Part shown: in pieces, positions 24,498 through 33,363 of the stretch
How the letters are laid out: each line of letters opens with the position of its first letter
Numbering within the stretch: the stretch's first letter is position 1
Source: an uncultured Bacteroidota bacterium
Lineage (GTDB): Bacteria; Bacteroidota; Bacteroidia; Bacteroidales; UBA12481
Reading direction: 5' to 3'
Assembly (NCBI GenBank): GCA_903919065.1
Contig: CAIXHD010000521.1
Coordinates: forward strand, 1 to 50,143
DNA length: 50,143 nt
The notes under the pieces: model-generated
Told to the model about the DNA's origin: nothing
Databases searched by the model: none
Seen by the model: only the letters and a program-made list of their open reading frames with translations
Translations under genes and position numbers: made by a program

Positions 24498-27332
24498 ATG
24501 AAAAAACTATTCTTTCTTTTCGTGATGGCTGTTTGCTTTTTTTCAATTGTCACAGCTCAGAATACGAAAAAGCCCGTTGATTTCACTCTGTATGATAGTT
24601 GGAAAAGTCTTTCATCACAACAAGTTTCAGACGATGGTAATTGGCTTGCGTGGACCATTAATCCTTTGAATGGAGATGGGAGGCTCTTCGTCAGAGCCTG
24701 GAGTGAGAATACGGAAAAACGGGTTTTTGACCGCGGTACGCAGCTTAATTTTTCACCTGGTTCAGATTATTTAGCTTTCAAAATAATTCCGCAGGCGGAT
24801 ACGGTGCGTAAAGCAAAAATCAAGAAGGTAAAGACTGAGAAAATGCCGAAGGATACGCTCTGCATTTACTTATTAGGGGATGATAAGTTGATTACCTTCC
24901 CTAATATCAAGTCATTTAAGCTTGCACAGGAATCGTCATCCTGGATCGCCTTCCAACAAGAGGAAATTAAAGCTGATGTAAAACCTGAAAAGAAAGATAC
25001 CACAGCCACTGGTAAGAAAGAAGATTCGAAAACCAAAAAGAAACCCGAATTCAACGGGGTTCCATTGATTGTCATGAATCCATTAACCCGCGATTCTCAG
25101 AATTTTCCTCTGGTGACAGAATATGGATTCACAAAGCACGGCAAATGGCTGTATATGGTAAGCATCAAGGAGGACTCCTTGAAAACCTCCACTATCAGGG
25201 TATTCGATACGAAATCCGGGACAGCAAAAAATGTTTGGGAACAAACTGGGGTCGTGAAAAATGTGACCTGTGATGAAAATGCAACGGAACTGGCCTTTTT
25301 GTTCTCCACTGATACAGCAAAAATCAAGAAATACAGTCTGTACTATTGGTCGGAGAAAGATAATGAACCAAGAATGATTGCTGATGCCGGAACTTCAGGT
25401 TTAGCTGAAGGCATGAGTGTAAGTGAGAATGGAAGAATCAATTTTTCGCCAAATGGACAAAGGCTATTCTTTGGCACTGCTAAAACCCTGATAGTAAAAA
25501 AAGAAGAAAAGGATACTTTACTTGCTGAAGATAAGGTTACGGTAGATATATGGCACTGGCAGGAAGACGAATTGCAGAGCATTCAATTGAAACAGGTTGA
25601 TCAGACGCGTAAAAAAACCTATCAGGCTGTTTACAATATCCGAAAGAATCAATTGGTTCAATTGGGTGATTCCTTGTTTATTGAAAGTTATCGATTGATT
25701 AAGCAGGGTGATTCTGACTTTGCTCTAGGTTTTTTTGACATCCCTTACCGCTTGCAGAATTCAATAAATTATAAGAATACTAAGGATATATATCTGGCGG
25801 ATATCAACACCGGAGTGAGCAAGCCAATATTTGAGAAGGTTGAATTCAGTCCTCAACTTTCGCCACTTGGAAAATTCCTTTATTGGTGGGAGCCTGCTGA
25901 CAGTTCCTGGTATTGTTACAATGTGAAGGATAAAGCAACCGTAAACCTGACGCAAGGTATTTCAACCGGATTTACCGATGAAATACATGATACACCTGAT
26001 GATCCGGGGAGTTATGGTGCAATGGGTTGGGCTGATAATGATGAATGCCTATATCTCTATGATAAATTTGATATATGGAAGTTTGATCCTGACGGTAAGA
26101 AAAAGGCAGTTTGTGTTACCGATGGATTTGGACGGAAGAACAATATCAGCATAAGGTATATTTCATTGGATCCGGAGGAGAAGTTTATTGATTCAAAGAA
26201 AGACAACCTATTCAGCACCAAGCAGGTGGTGACAAAAAAATCTGGATTCTGCCGTTTTTCCATCGAGAAGCCGGAAATCAGAATGATTTTGCAGGACGAT
26301 TGTTTGTTTGGACGGCCATCAAAAGCAAAAAATGCAGATAAACTTCTGTGGACCCGGAGTACGGTAACCGAATTTCCAGATTTTTGGACTGGTGATCTAA
26401 ACTTTGGTAATGCAAAGAAAATCAGCAGTACCAATCCGCAACAGTCGGAGTATCTATGGGCAAATGTTGAGTTGGTAGAATGGCCTGACCTCAATGGAAA
26501 AGTGCATCAGGGTTTATTGTATAAGCCTGAAAACATGGATCCGGCCAAAAAGTATCCAATGATTGTTTATTTCTATGAAAGGCATTCAGATGGTTTGCAT
26601 ACCCATTATGTTCCAAGGGCAAGTGCCAGCATTGTTAATCCTCTGGAATATGCTTCAAATGGTTATTTGATCTTTATGCCCGATATCTCCTTCATGAACG
26701 GCTTGCCCGGTAAATCTTTTTATAATGCCATTATGAGCGGAATTTTTGAACTCAGCAAGCGGAGTTACGTCGATTTGAAGCATCTGGGAATTCAGGGACA
26801 AAGCTGGGGTGGATATGGAACCGCATATATGATTACTCAGACAGGCATATTCGCTGCAGCATCGCCGGGAGCGCCCGTAAGCAATATGACATCAGCCTAT
26901 GGTGGAATTCGCACCGAGAGTGGCATGGTTCGTCAGTTCCAATATGAGAAAACACAAAGCAGAATTGGCGGTACTTTATGGGATAAGCCTGAATATTTTA
27001 TTGAGAACAGCCCGCTGTTTTTCGCTGACAGGATCACCACTCCATGTTTGATCAGGCATGATGATGGTGATGGAGCCGTACCTTTTTCCGAGGGGGTTCA
27101 GCTATTTGTGGCCCTTCGTCGCCTCAATAAGCCTTCATGGCTAGTCAACTACAACGGACAACCGCATAATTTGTCGCGGCAGGCTGACAAGAAAGATTGG
27201 TCAGTGCGGATGATGCAGTTCTTTGATCATTACCTGAAGGATGCGCCAGCGCCGGCCTGGATGACCGATGGCGTGCATGCTATAGATAAAAAGGGGAGTG
27301 AGACTTTCTATTGGAAGTATACAGAAAAATAG
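24498..27332 (+). CDS. Exported S9 family (prolyl oligopeptidase) peptidase
   Basis: A 944-residue secreted serine peptidase with a signal peptide (about 1-20, ending TAQ). The N-terminal two thirds form a beta-propeller-like region with a Lys-rich insertion (about 155-182). The C-terminal alpha/beta-hydrolase domain has S769 (GQSWGGYG), D858 (DGDGAVP) and H890 (GQPHNLS), a complete triad. Likely a dipeptidyl or acylaminoacyl peptidase feeding on oligopeptides in the periplasm. It is 3 bp upstream of the HMCES-like gene. Confidence 0.92.
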   Translation: MKKLFFLFVMAVCFFSIVTAQNTKKPVDFTLYDSWKSLSSQQVSDDGNWLAWTINPLNGDGRLFVRAWSENTEKRVFDRGTQLNFSPGSDYLAFKIIPQADTVRKAKIKKVKTEKMPKDTLCIYLLGDDKLITFPNIKSFKLAQESSSWIAFQQEEIKADVKPEKKDTTATGKKEDSKTKKKPEFNGVPLIVMNPLTRDSQNFPLVTEYGFTKHGKWLYMVSIKEDSLKTSTIRVFDTKSGTAKNVWEQTGVVKNVTCDENATELAFLFSTDTAKIKKYSLYYWSEKDNEPRMIADAGTSGLAEGMSVSENGRINFSPNGQRLFFGTAKTLIVKKEEKDTLLAEDKVTVDIWHWQEDELQSIQLKQVDQTRKKTYQAVYNIRKNQLVQLGDSLFIESYRLIKQGDSDFALGFFDIPYRLQNSINYKNTKDIYLADINTGVSKPIFEKVEFSPQLSPLGKFLYWWEPADSSWYCYNVKDKATVNLTQGISTGFTDEIHDTPDDPGSYGAMGWADNDECLYLYDKFDIWKFDPDGKKKAVCVTDGFGRKNNISIRYISLDPEEKFIDSKKDNLFSTKQVVTKKSGFCRFSIEKPEIRMILQDDCLFGRPSKAKNADKLLWTRSTVTEFPDFWTGDLNFGNAKKISSTNPQQSEYLWANVELVEWPDLNGKVHQGLLYKPENMDPAKKYPMIVYFYERHSDGLHTHYVPRASASIVNPLEYASNGYLIFMPDISFMNGLPGKSFYNAIMSGIFELSKRSYVDLKHLGIQGQSWGGYGTAYMITQTGIFAAASPGAPVSNMTSAYGGIRTESGMVRQFQYEKTQSRIGGTLWDKPEYFIENSPLFFADRITTPCLIRHDDGDGAVPFSEGVQLFVALRRLNKPSWLVNYNGQPHNLSRQADKKDWSVRMMQFFDHYLKDAPAPAWMTDGVHAIDKKGSETFYWKYTEK

Positions 27333-27335
27333 GTT

Positions 27336-28073
27336 ATGTGTGTATTCCTTACATTAAAGGCTGAGAAATCGAATCTGCAGAAGAGATTTGATGCCACTTT
27401 TTTGGAGGAGGAAAGTTACAAGCCTAACTACGTTCAGAACGCGTTTGAGTTTCCGAAGTGGCCGGTTATCAGCAGTGAACATCCTGGTGAAATCCGCTTT
27501 ATGAACTGGGGGCTGATTCCATCCTGGATTAAAGATCAGGAGTCAGCAATGAAATTCAGGGTTAATACTATTAATGCACGTTCTGAAACTATTTTTGAGA
27601 AACCTGCCTTCAGAAGGGCCGCCGATAAAGGACATTGTCTTGTGCTCGCCGACGGCTTTTATGAATTCAGAGAGGTTGAGGGGAAAAAATATCCATATTA
27701 TATCAGGATTCGTGAAGGCCGGCCATTTGCATTGGCCGGCCTTTATGAATACTGGCCTCATCCCGGTTCGGGAGAGATGATACCTGGATTTTCGGTTATT
27801 ACTACGGCAGCAAATCCATTGATGGAGATGATTCATAACAGAAAGAAAAGGATGCCGGTGATACTTTTCGAGCATCAGGAAAGGGAATGGCTTAATCCTG
27901 GAAAATTATCTTCGGGATTATTAAAGCCTTATAATGAAGAAGATATGGAAGCATGGCCAGTATCCAGGAGGATCACTGAGCATGGTAATCAGAAGAATAG
28001 TCCTGAGATTACCCTACCATTCGATTATCCGGAACTTTCAGAAAAAAAGTCTCAGCAAGGATTTCTTTTTTGA
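27336..28073 (+). CDS. HMCES/YedK (SRAP) abasic-site shield protein
   Basis: SRAP-domain protein that covalently protects abasic sites in single-stranded DNA. The 245 residues begin Met-Cys, so removal of Met exposes the catalytic Cys (C2). The active-site Asn (N80 in NARSET), Glu (E110 in DGFYEF) and His (H167 in IHNRKKRMPVIL) are all present. The start at 27336, 3 bp after the S9 peptidase stop, is fixed by the need for Cys at position 2. Co-transcription with a peptidase and aldehyde dehydrogenase has no evident functional logic. Confidence 0.94.
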   Translation: MCVFLTLKAEKSNLQKRFDATFLEEESYKPNYVQNAFEFPKWPVISSEHPGEIRFMNWGLIPSWIKDQESAMKFRVNTINARSETIFEKPAFRRAADKGHCLVLADGFYEFREVEGKKYPYYIRIREGRPFALAGLYEYWPHPGSGEMIPGFSVITTAANPLMEMIHNRKKRMPVILFEHQEREWLNPGKLSSGLLKPYNEEDMEAWPVSRRITEHGNQKNSPEITLPFDYPELSEKKSQQGFLF

Positions 28074-28076
28074 GGA

Positions 28077-28622
28077 TCAGAGTTCAATCAGGCCCTCTTC
28101 AAATTCCTTGAATTTAACGGAAAGAAGTGCGATAAGTTTGCGGATTGTTTCAATAGCCTCTGCAGTATCTTCAGAGATCGGGCGTTTTTTCATTTTCATT
28201 AGCATAAACCCATAGAGTACTGTCAGGCAGACTTCCATGTCGCTCATTTTATCTTTTACCAGCATCTTTTTTCTGAAATCGCCAATGTTATATATGGCAT
28301 CTTCATATATAACCCGATAGTCGGAATGATGAGGACTATCGATGACCCTATAATGAAAGTCATTAAGATCATCGACAAGGCCAACAAGAAAGGCAAGGTG
28401 TCCTGATGTGGCAATCTGTTCAGATTTCATCGATTCGGCCAAACCCTCATACCAAAATCTGATATCTTTCCTGACTTCAGTATCCACCTGGAATTGGTCA
28501 ACGAGCTCTTTATTAATTCTTTCAGTATCGAAGTTGTAGGCCCTGATCAAGTCTTCGATTTGCCACATGTAAAGGATATACTCGGCAATATTTTCTGATC
28601 TTTTTTGCTGTGAAATAATCAT
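28077..28622 (-). CDS. DUF4924-type protein
   Basis: A 181-residue, largely helical, soluble protein. The opening MIISQQKRSENIAEYILYMW followed by QIEDLIRA resembles the Bacteroidota family I know as DUF4924; its function is unknown. It sits 10 bp behind the S4 RNA-binding gene, last in the run that begins with the sensor kinase. It converges on the HMCES gene with 3 bp between the stops. Confidence 0.78.
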   Translation of the reverse strand: MIISQQKRSENIAEYILYMWQIEDLIRAYNFDTERINKELVDQFQVDTEVRKDIRFWYEGLAESMKSEQIATSGHLAFLVGLVDDLNDFHYRVIDSPHHSDYRVIYEDAIYNIGDFRKKMLVKDKMSDMEVCLTVLYGFMLMKMKKRPISEDTAEAIETIRKLIALLSVKFKEFEEGLIEL

Positions 28623-28632
28623 CTGAACAATT

Positions 28633-29007
28633 CTAAATATCCATTTTATTCATTTCGCGCCGCTGTTTTTTTGTTGGCCTGCCAGTTCCCCGATCGCGAA
28701 CATAAAAAGCACTTTCCTGATTTATTCTAACCCGGTCAAACTCTTCCTGCGGGGTCAGGTTGACAACATTTTCGGCTGCCAGTGTTGCAGATCCTCTTTT
28801 TTCTATAAGGCCGGTGACCTGATAGGTAAGGGTTAGCGGAGGTTTCCTTACCACAATGATATCGCCGATATGGATATTTCTGCTGGGCTTAACTGCTTCA
28901 TCACTGATGAGTACTTTTCCATGCTGACAGGAATCAGTTGCAAGGCTCCTTGATTTAAAAATCCGGACGGCCCACAACCATTTATCAATTCTGACACCTT
29001 CGCTCAC
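28633..29007 (-). CDS. S4-domain RNA-binding protein (Hsp15-like)
   Basis: A 124-residue protein with an N-terminal S4 domain (about 1-65, RIDKWLWAVRIFKSRSLA) and a short basic tail (GRPTKKQRREM), the pattern of Hsp15-like proteins that bind stalled 50S subunits carrying nascent chains. The start codon is GTG at 29005-29007, whose G is also the last base of the response-regulator stop (TAGTG), so the two are translationally coupled. Association of an RNA-binding protein with a two-component pair is unusual but may be only operon packing. Confidence 0.88.
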   Translation of the reverse strand: MSEGVRIDKWLWAVRIFKSRSLATDSCQHGKVLISDEAVKPSRNIHIGDIIVVRKPPLTLTYQVTGLIEKRGSATLAAENVVNLTPQEEFDRVRINQESAFYVRDRGTGRPTKKQRREMNKMDI

Positions 29008-29705
29008 TAGTTTTTTATTTCCAGTTTAAATCCTGTACCGTGAATATTGATAATATTGACAACAGGATCGGATTTCAGATAACTCCGAAGTTTTGCAATA
29101 TACACGTCCATGCTCCTACCCATAAAGTAATCATCAGAACCCCAGATGCTGACGAGTAATTGCTCTCTTCTTACCAATTCATTCGCATTTTGGCAAAGCA
29201 TACGCAGCACCATTGCTTCTTTCTTTGTCAGGCGCCGTTCATCCCCATGCAACTGAAGCAATTGATTTGGGAAGTCGAAAATGATTGAACCGATAGTGAA
29301 AATATCTTGTTTGAAAGTTTCAGAACCCTTACCCAACCTACGAAGGATGATATCTATTCTAAGTTTAAGTTCCTCCGTGCTGAAAGGTTTAGTGATATAA
29401 TCATCAGCGCCCATTTTAAGTCCCCGGATTCTGTCGGCCTCCAAGCCTCTGGCAGTAAGAAAAAGAAAGGGGGTGCCGGGTTTGAATTCCTGTATATTTT
29501 CAGCCAGAGTGAAGCCATCCTTCACCGGGAGCATGACATCGAGGATACAAAGGTCGAATGGCTTAGTCTTAAACGTATTAAGGCCTGTCAAGCCGTTCTT
29601 TTCCCAAGTTACCTTGAACCCTTCAAGGTCGAGAAAATCCTGAAGCATATATCCCAGGTTCTGATCGTCCTCCACGAGTAAGATTTCTGCTTTTACTGGT
29701 TTCAT
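29007..29705 (-). CDS. OmpR-family response regulator
   Basis: A 232-residue response regulator: receiver domain (about 1-125) with acidic E12/D13/D14, phosphoacceptor D56 (CILDVMLP) and a Lys in ITKPFS, then a winged-helix DNA-binding domain (about 135-230, LTKKEAMVLRMLC and MDVYIAKLRSYL). The ATG overlaps the kinase stop by 4 bp. It pairs with the upstream sensor kinase. The pair resembles the RprX/RprY type of Bacteroidota; the target genes are not evident here. Confidence 0.94.
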   Translation of the reverse strand: MKPVKAEILLVEDDQNLGYMLQDFLDLEGFKVTWEKNGLTGLNTFKTKPFDLCILDVMLPVKDGFTLAENIQEFKPGTPFLFLTARGLEADRIRGLKMGADDYITKPFSTEELKLRIDIILRRLGKGSETFKQDIFTIGSIIFDFPNQLLQLHGDERRLTKKEAMVLRMLCQNANELVRREQLLVSIWGSDDYFMGRSMDVYIAKLRSYLKSDPVVNIINIHGTGFKLEIKN

Positions 29706-30970
29706 ACTGGTAAAGTTATGATAAACCTGGAACCATTTCCCGGTTCACTTTTCACGGTTACTGTACCGCCATGTGCTTCTATCATTGTTTTCACATAATA
29801 GAGGCCAATTCCTGTACCTTTAACATTATGCAGGTTTCCTGTTGGAACGCGGTAAAATTTTTCAAAAATATGTTTCTGTGCTTCCGCCGATATTCCAATT
29901 CCATTATCCTTGAATTCCAGGATAAATGATGACTGATGGATAGAGGTACTTATCAGTATTTCCGGATCTTTAACAGCATATTTCTGCGCATTATCGATCA
30001 GGTTGTGGATAATATTGGTAAAGTGAACCGGATCAATAAACAGTTCAGATTTTTCGGCTTTAAAATCAAGATTGACAACAGCACCATCACGGCAATCCTC
30101 AAAACAGATGGTATCTACGGCATCGCGAATAAGTTCATGAATATCGGCAGTGTGACGGTCGACATCAAGATCTTCGCGATTACGGACTGCTACTTGTAAT
30201 ATCCGTTCAACTTGCGACCGCATTCGTCTATTTTCCTGACTAATAATATCGATATACCGGTTGAGTCTTTCGGGGGATTCCGCAATATCTGGTCGTTTAA
30301 GGACTTCGCAAGCGAGTGAAATATTGGAGATTGGCGTTTTAAATTCATGCGTCATGTTATTGATAAAATCATTGCGCATTTCAGTGATTTTCTTTTGTCG
30401 CACTATCGTAAGAACGATATATGCAAAACTGGCTATCACAATAAGAAGGAAAATGATTGAGGCGGCGAGCCATTGGAGCATATCTTTAACAATCAGCTGC
30501 CGGGGTTGATTAAACCGGACTTCCATCCTGTGACTTTCCTGGTGGTGCAGGCAGGAGAGGCTAATTTTATGAGGCAAACTGTAGGTCTTATGTTTCAGCT
30601 TCCCTGTTTTTTCAAAGAGAACTTTTCCGGAACTGCAGTTTAATATGCGAAACTCGAAAATAGTATCGAGTCCATGGTAATCAAAATGAACGCGAAGGAG
30701 TGAATCTATTTCTTTGGGTTCAAGATTGATGAATAAGGTGTCGGACTGAGAGGGAACGCTAAGACAGCCGCAGGTTACATCGCAGGCTTTTCCCTCGTGA
30801 TTCTGCACATATTCATCAAGTGCTCCCTGAAGAGCGATAGTTACACGGCTGTTGAATTGTTCTTCGCCGAGGCGGAGGGCATGATTTATCCAAAAGAGCT
30901 GGGTAATAATTAATCCGACCAGAGAAATGGCAGAAGCTATTATTATCCATCGGATCGTAATCCTTTTCAT
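29702..30970 (-). CDS. Sensor histidine kinase with a Cys-rich periplasmic domain
   Basis: A 422-residue membrane histidine kinase: first membrane helix about 8-29, periplasmic sensor domain about 30-166, second helix about 167-190, then the dimerisation/phosphoacceptor region with H208 (MTHEFKTP) and the ATPase domain (N box NLIDNAQKY, G boxes DNGIGI and GTGIGLY). The sensor part contains five cysteines (63, 67, 69, 112, 140) plus a His cluster (142, 143, 147), suggesting metal or redox sensing; that is inferred. A TATCTTTG box lies 15 bp upstream. It heads the operon with its regulator, the S4 protein and the DUF4924 protein. Confidence 0.93.
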   Translation of the reverse strand: MKRITIRWIIIASAISLVGLIITQLFWINHALRLGEEQFNSRVTIALQGALDEYVQNHEGKACDVTCGCLSVPSQSDTLFINLEPKEIDSLLRVHFDYHGLDTIFEFRILNCSSGKVLFEKTGKLKHKTYSLPHKISLSCLHHQESHRMEVRFNQPRQLIVKDMLQWLAASIIFLLIVIASFAYIVLTIVRQKKITEMRNDFINNMTHEFKTPISNISLACEVLKRPDIAESPERLNRYIDIISQENRRMRSQVERILQVAVRNREDLDVDRHTADIHELIRDAVDTICFEDCRDGAVVNLDFKAEKSELFIDPVHFTNIIHNLIDNAQKYAVKDPEILISTSIHQSSFILEFKDNGIGISAEAQKHIFEKFYRVPTGNLHNVKGTGIGLYYVKTMIEAHGGTVTVKSEPGNGSRFIITLPV

Positions 30971-30985
30971 TTAGCTGATTTTGGG

Positions 30986-30993
30986 CAAAGATA
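30986..30993 (-). promoter_or_regulatory. -7 promoter box (TATCTTTG) of the kinase operon
   Basis: Minus strand TATCTTTG followed by CCC, matching TAnnTTTG, 15 bp upstream of the kinase ATG. The predicted leader is only about ten nucleotides. Confidence 0.6.
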
Positions 30994-31035
30994 GGGTAAG
31001 GTAATTAGCGGACAGTGTGGTTAACAAGAATTTAA

Positions 31036-31065
31036 CAGCGACTATTGGAATTTATTTTGTCGCTG
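31036..31065 (-). terminator. Weak hairpin after pth
   Basis: Arms CAGCGAC (31036-31042) and GTCGCTG (31059-31065) form a 7-bp stem 6 bp beyond the pth stop. The bases downstream on the minus strand (TTAAATTCTT) are only moderately T-rich, so termination is uncertain. Confidence 0.35.
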
Positions 31066-31071
31066 CCAAAG

Positions 31072-31638
31072 TCATGGTCTGGTATTGAATTGATTCATTG
31101 TCCTGTCGATACCAATGAAAGCGAAGCTGTGTATGATTTCGTGAGCAATCTTTATTCTTTCAGGAAGTTTTGCTTTTTCTTCGGGTGTCCATTCACCCAA
31201 AACATAATCGATTTGGTTGTATCGTTTTTCCTCGTTGCCAATACCGAATCGGAGGCGGGCATAATCTTCATGACCGAGGATCTGGGTGATATGTTTCAGC
31301 CCATTATGACCTCCATCGCTACCTTTTTTCCGAAGGCGGAGTTGTCCGAAAGGCAAGGCCAGATCATCCACCAGTACCAGAAGGTTTTGTTCCTCTATTT
31401 CACATTTCTGGAGCCAATAGCGCACTGCATTACCGCTAAGGTTCATGTAGGTAGATGGTTTAAGCAGAACATAGTCCCTTGACTTGTAACGGTAATCGGC
31501 TACATCTCCATATCGGCGGGGGGTAAAAACAACATTGGACGCCTCAGCAAAGGCGTCCAATATTGAAAATCCTATATTATGCCTTGTGTTGGTGTACTCT
31601 TTACCAAAGTTACCTAATCCTACGATCAGATATTTCAC
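31072..31638 (-). CDS. pth: Peptidyl-tRNA hydrolase
   Basis: Releases tRNA from prematurely dropped peptidyl-tRNA. The 188 residues are standard length with the active-site signature: N9/GLGN, H20 in NTRHNIGF, the Asp in [15 protein letters not shown] and [14 protein letters not shown]. It lies 25 bp downstream of rplY (L25) on the same strand, a very common pairing in bacteria. Confidence 0.97.
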   Translation of the reverse strand: MKYLIVGLGNFGKEYTNTRHNIGFSILDAFAEASNVVFTPRRYGDVADYRYKSRDYVLLKPSTYMNLSGNAVRYWLQKCEIEEQNLLVLVDDLALPFGQLRLRKKGSDGGHNGLKHITQILGHEDYARLRFGIGNEEKRYNQIDYVLGEWTPEEKAKLPERIKIAHEIIHSFAFIGIDRTMNQFNTRP

Positions 31639-31663
31639 CTGGCTTTTGTTAAGTGGTTAGGTG

Positions 31664-32248
31664 TTATTTGCTTTCCGTAGCGGTTGCATCGGTAGCACCT
31701 TTAGCTGCACGAGTAGTCTTAACGGAAGCGATAACAGCGTTTTTCGGATCCAGAATATTGAATTCTGCATAAGAAAGATCGCGAACCTTAATTGATTGAC
31801 CAACTTCGACTTCTGTCACATCGAGAAGTAATTCATCAGGAAGGTTATTAATGAATCCGCTAACTTTAACGCGGCGCATTTCAAGTTTTAGCTTCCCACC
31901 TTGTTGAACACCTTTTGCGAAACCTTCCAGACGAACCGGAATAGTAACCATAACTGGTTTGTCATCAGTTATTCTGATAAAGTCGATGTGAAGAGGTTTG
32001 TCGGAAACAGGATGAAATTGGATATCTTTCATGATGGCGGGGCAGATTTTACCGTCAATATCCAGGTTGATCTGATAGGTGCTGGGGGTATAGATTACCT
32101 GACCATATTCCTTTTCATTACCTGTAAAGTGGACTGGCTCGCCACTGCCATAAAGTACGCATGGAATTGAATCTTCTTTACGAACTTTCTTGGTTGCTTT
32201 TTTACCCAAATCCGTGCGGAGGGTACCTTTTAAATCAAATGTTTTCAT
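31664..32248 (-). CDS. rplY: Ribosomal protein bL25 (TL5/Ctc type)
   Basis: Binds 5S rRNA in the large subunit. The 194 residues comprise the N-terminal L25 domain (about 1-92, starting KTFDLKGTLRTDLGKKATKK) and the additional C-terminal TL5/Ctc beta domain, with an Ala/Thr-rich tail. It is followed by pth. The promoter box at 32354-32361 implies a leader of about 100 nt carrying a small hairpin, which might regulate expression. Confidence 0.95.
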   Translation of the reverse strand: MKTFDLKGTLRTDLGKKATKKVRKEDSIPCVLYGSGEPVHFTGNEKEYGQVIYTPSTYQINLDIDGKICPAIMKDIQFHPVSDKPLHIDFIRITDDKPVMVTIPVRLEGFAKGVQQGGKLKLEMRRVKVSGFINNLPDELLLDVTEVEVGQSIKVRDLSYAEFNILDPKNAVIASVKTTRAAKGATDATATESK

Positions 32249-32276
32249 TGTACTAAAATTGTGCTACTCAGGACCG

Positions 32277-32304
32277 AACTGCGTTTAGCCGGAATCTCGC
32301 AGTT
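32277..32304 (-). other. Hairpin in the leader of rplY
   Basis: Arms AACTGCG (32277-32283) and CGCAGTT (32298-32304) make a perfect 7-bp stem with a 14-nt loop, inside the roughly 100-nt leader of rplY. There is no T-run, so it is not a terminator. A ribosomal-protein leader element is conceivable; nothing proves it. Confidence 0.35.
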
Positions 32305-32353
32305 GCAGACCCCCATTACACTTAAAAATTATTATCCGGCAGAAAAGAGGGTG

Positions 32354-32361
32354 CAAATGTA
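32354..32361 (-). promoter_or_regulatory. -7 promoter box (TACATTTG) of rplY-pth
   Basis: Minus strand TACATTTG followed by CACCC, a typical Bacteroidota -7 region, 106 bp upstream of the rplY ATG and just past the prs stop. Confidence 0.6.
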
Positions 32362-32365
32362 GCAA

Positions 32366-33304
32366 TTAAAAGAGGAAAGTAGTACTGATTGACTGATTAT
32401 TATATGCTTTTTTAATGATATCAGCAAAAAGACCAGAAATAGTGATGACTTTGATCTTGGGACTTGGCTTGCGAAGGGGAATGGAATCAGTGACTACAAC
32501 TTCAACTAATGCTGATTGCTCAATCCTTTCATAGGCAGGGCCGGTAAGAAGCGGATGAGTTGCGACGCACCTGACTGATTTTGCCCCACTATCGATGATG
32601 AGGTTAGCTGCAGTAGTAATTGTTCCTGCTGTATCGATCATGTCATCGACCAAAACCACATTTTTATTTCTGACGTCACCGATAATTGTCATTTCACCGA
32701 TAACGTTAGCTCCCTTGCGGGTTTTGTGGCAGATGACCATTGGGCAATCGAGATATTTCGAATAGGAATTTGCCCTTTTGGTGCCACCTGTATCAGGCGA
32801 GGCAATAACCAGGTCTTCCAGACCAAGCTGGCGGATATAATCAATAAACACTGTTGAGGCGTAGAGGTGATCGACCGGGACATCAAAGAAGCCCTGAATC
32901 TGATCGGCATGGAGGTCCATTGTTATAACCCTGCTAACACCTGCAGCTGCCAGAAGATTTGACATCAGTTTAGCTGCAATGGAAACTCTTGGGCGGTCCT
33001 TCCTGTCCTGCCGCGCAAAGCCGAAATATGGAATTACCGCAACGATTTTATAGGCTGATGCCCGGCTGGCGGCGTCGATCATCATCAGCAGTTCCAATAG
33101 GTTTTCAGCTGGAGCAAAGGTGGATTGAATGATGAAAACAAAGTCACCCCGAACAGTTTCTTCAAAGCAGGGCTGAAATTCACCGTCGCTGAATCGAAGA
33201 ACAGATACTTTTCCCAACTCGGTGCCGTAAGCGGCAGCAATCTTCTCTGCGAGATACCTTGATCCTGTTCCTGAGAAGAGTTTTATAGGACTATTTGGCT
33301 GCAT
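32366..33304 (-). CDS. prs: Ribose-phosphate pyrophosphokinase
   Basis: Makes PRPP from ribose-5-phosphate and ATP for nucleotide, His and NAD synthesis. The 312 residues are standard length. Key segments are FSDGEFQ, VIPYFGFARQDRK, the metal site DLHADQIQGFFDVPVDH and the PRPP-binding loop VLVDDMIDTAGTI. It is transcribed from its own TAACTTTG box (33348-33355), with rplY-pth downstream on a separate promoter. Confidence 0.96.
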   Translation of the reverse strand: MQPNSPIKLFSGTGSRYLAEKIAAAYGTELGKVSVLRFSDGEFQPCFEETVRGDFVFIIQSTFAPAENLLELLMMIDAASRASAYKIVAVIPYFGFARQDRKDRPRVSIAAKLMSNLLAAAGVSRVITMDLHADQIQGFFDVPVDHLYASTVFIDYIRQLGLEDLVIASPDTGGTKRANSYSKYLDCPMVICHKTRKGANVIGEMTIIGDVRNKNVVLVDDMIDTAGTITTAANLIIDSGAKSVRCVATHPLLTGPAYERIEQSALVEVVVTDSIPLRKPSPKIKVITISGLFADIIKKAYNNQSISTTFLF

Positions 33305-33347
33305 AGATTCAACTTTTTGGTAAAAGGAGGCAATAGGTCAACGGCCG

Positions 33348-33355
33348 CAAAGTTA
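33348..33355 (-). promoter_or_regulatory. -7 promoter box (TAACTTTG) of prs
   Basis: Minus strand TAACTTTG followed by CGG, matching TAnnTTTG, 43 bp upstream of the prs ATG in the 59-bp gap after engB. Confidence 0.55.
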
Positions 33356-33363
33356 ATTAAATA

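Noticed and set aside
26057-26494. 145-residue minus-strand open frame
   Set aside because: Antisense to the S9 peptidase propeller region, with no start context or domain.
31045-31482. 145-residue plus-strand open frame
   Set aside because: Antisense to pth, which is complete and unambiguous.
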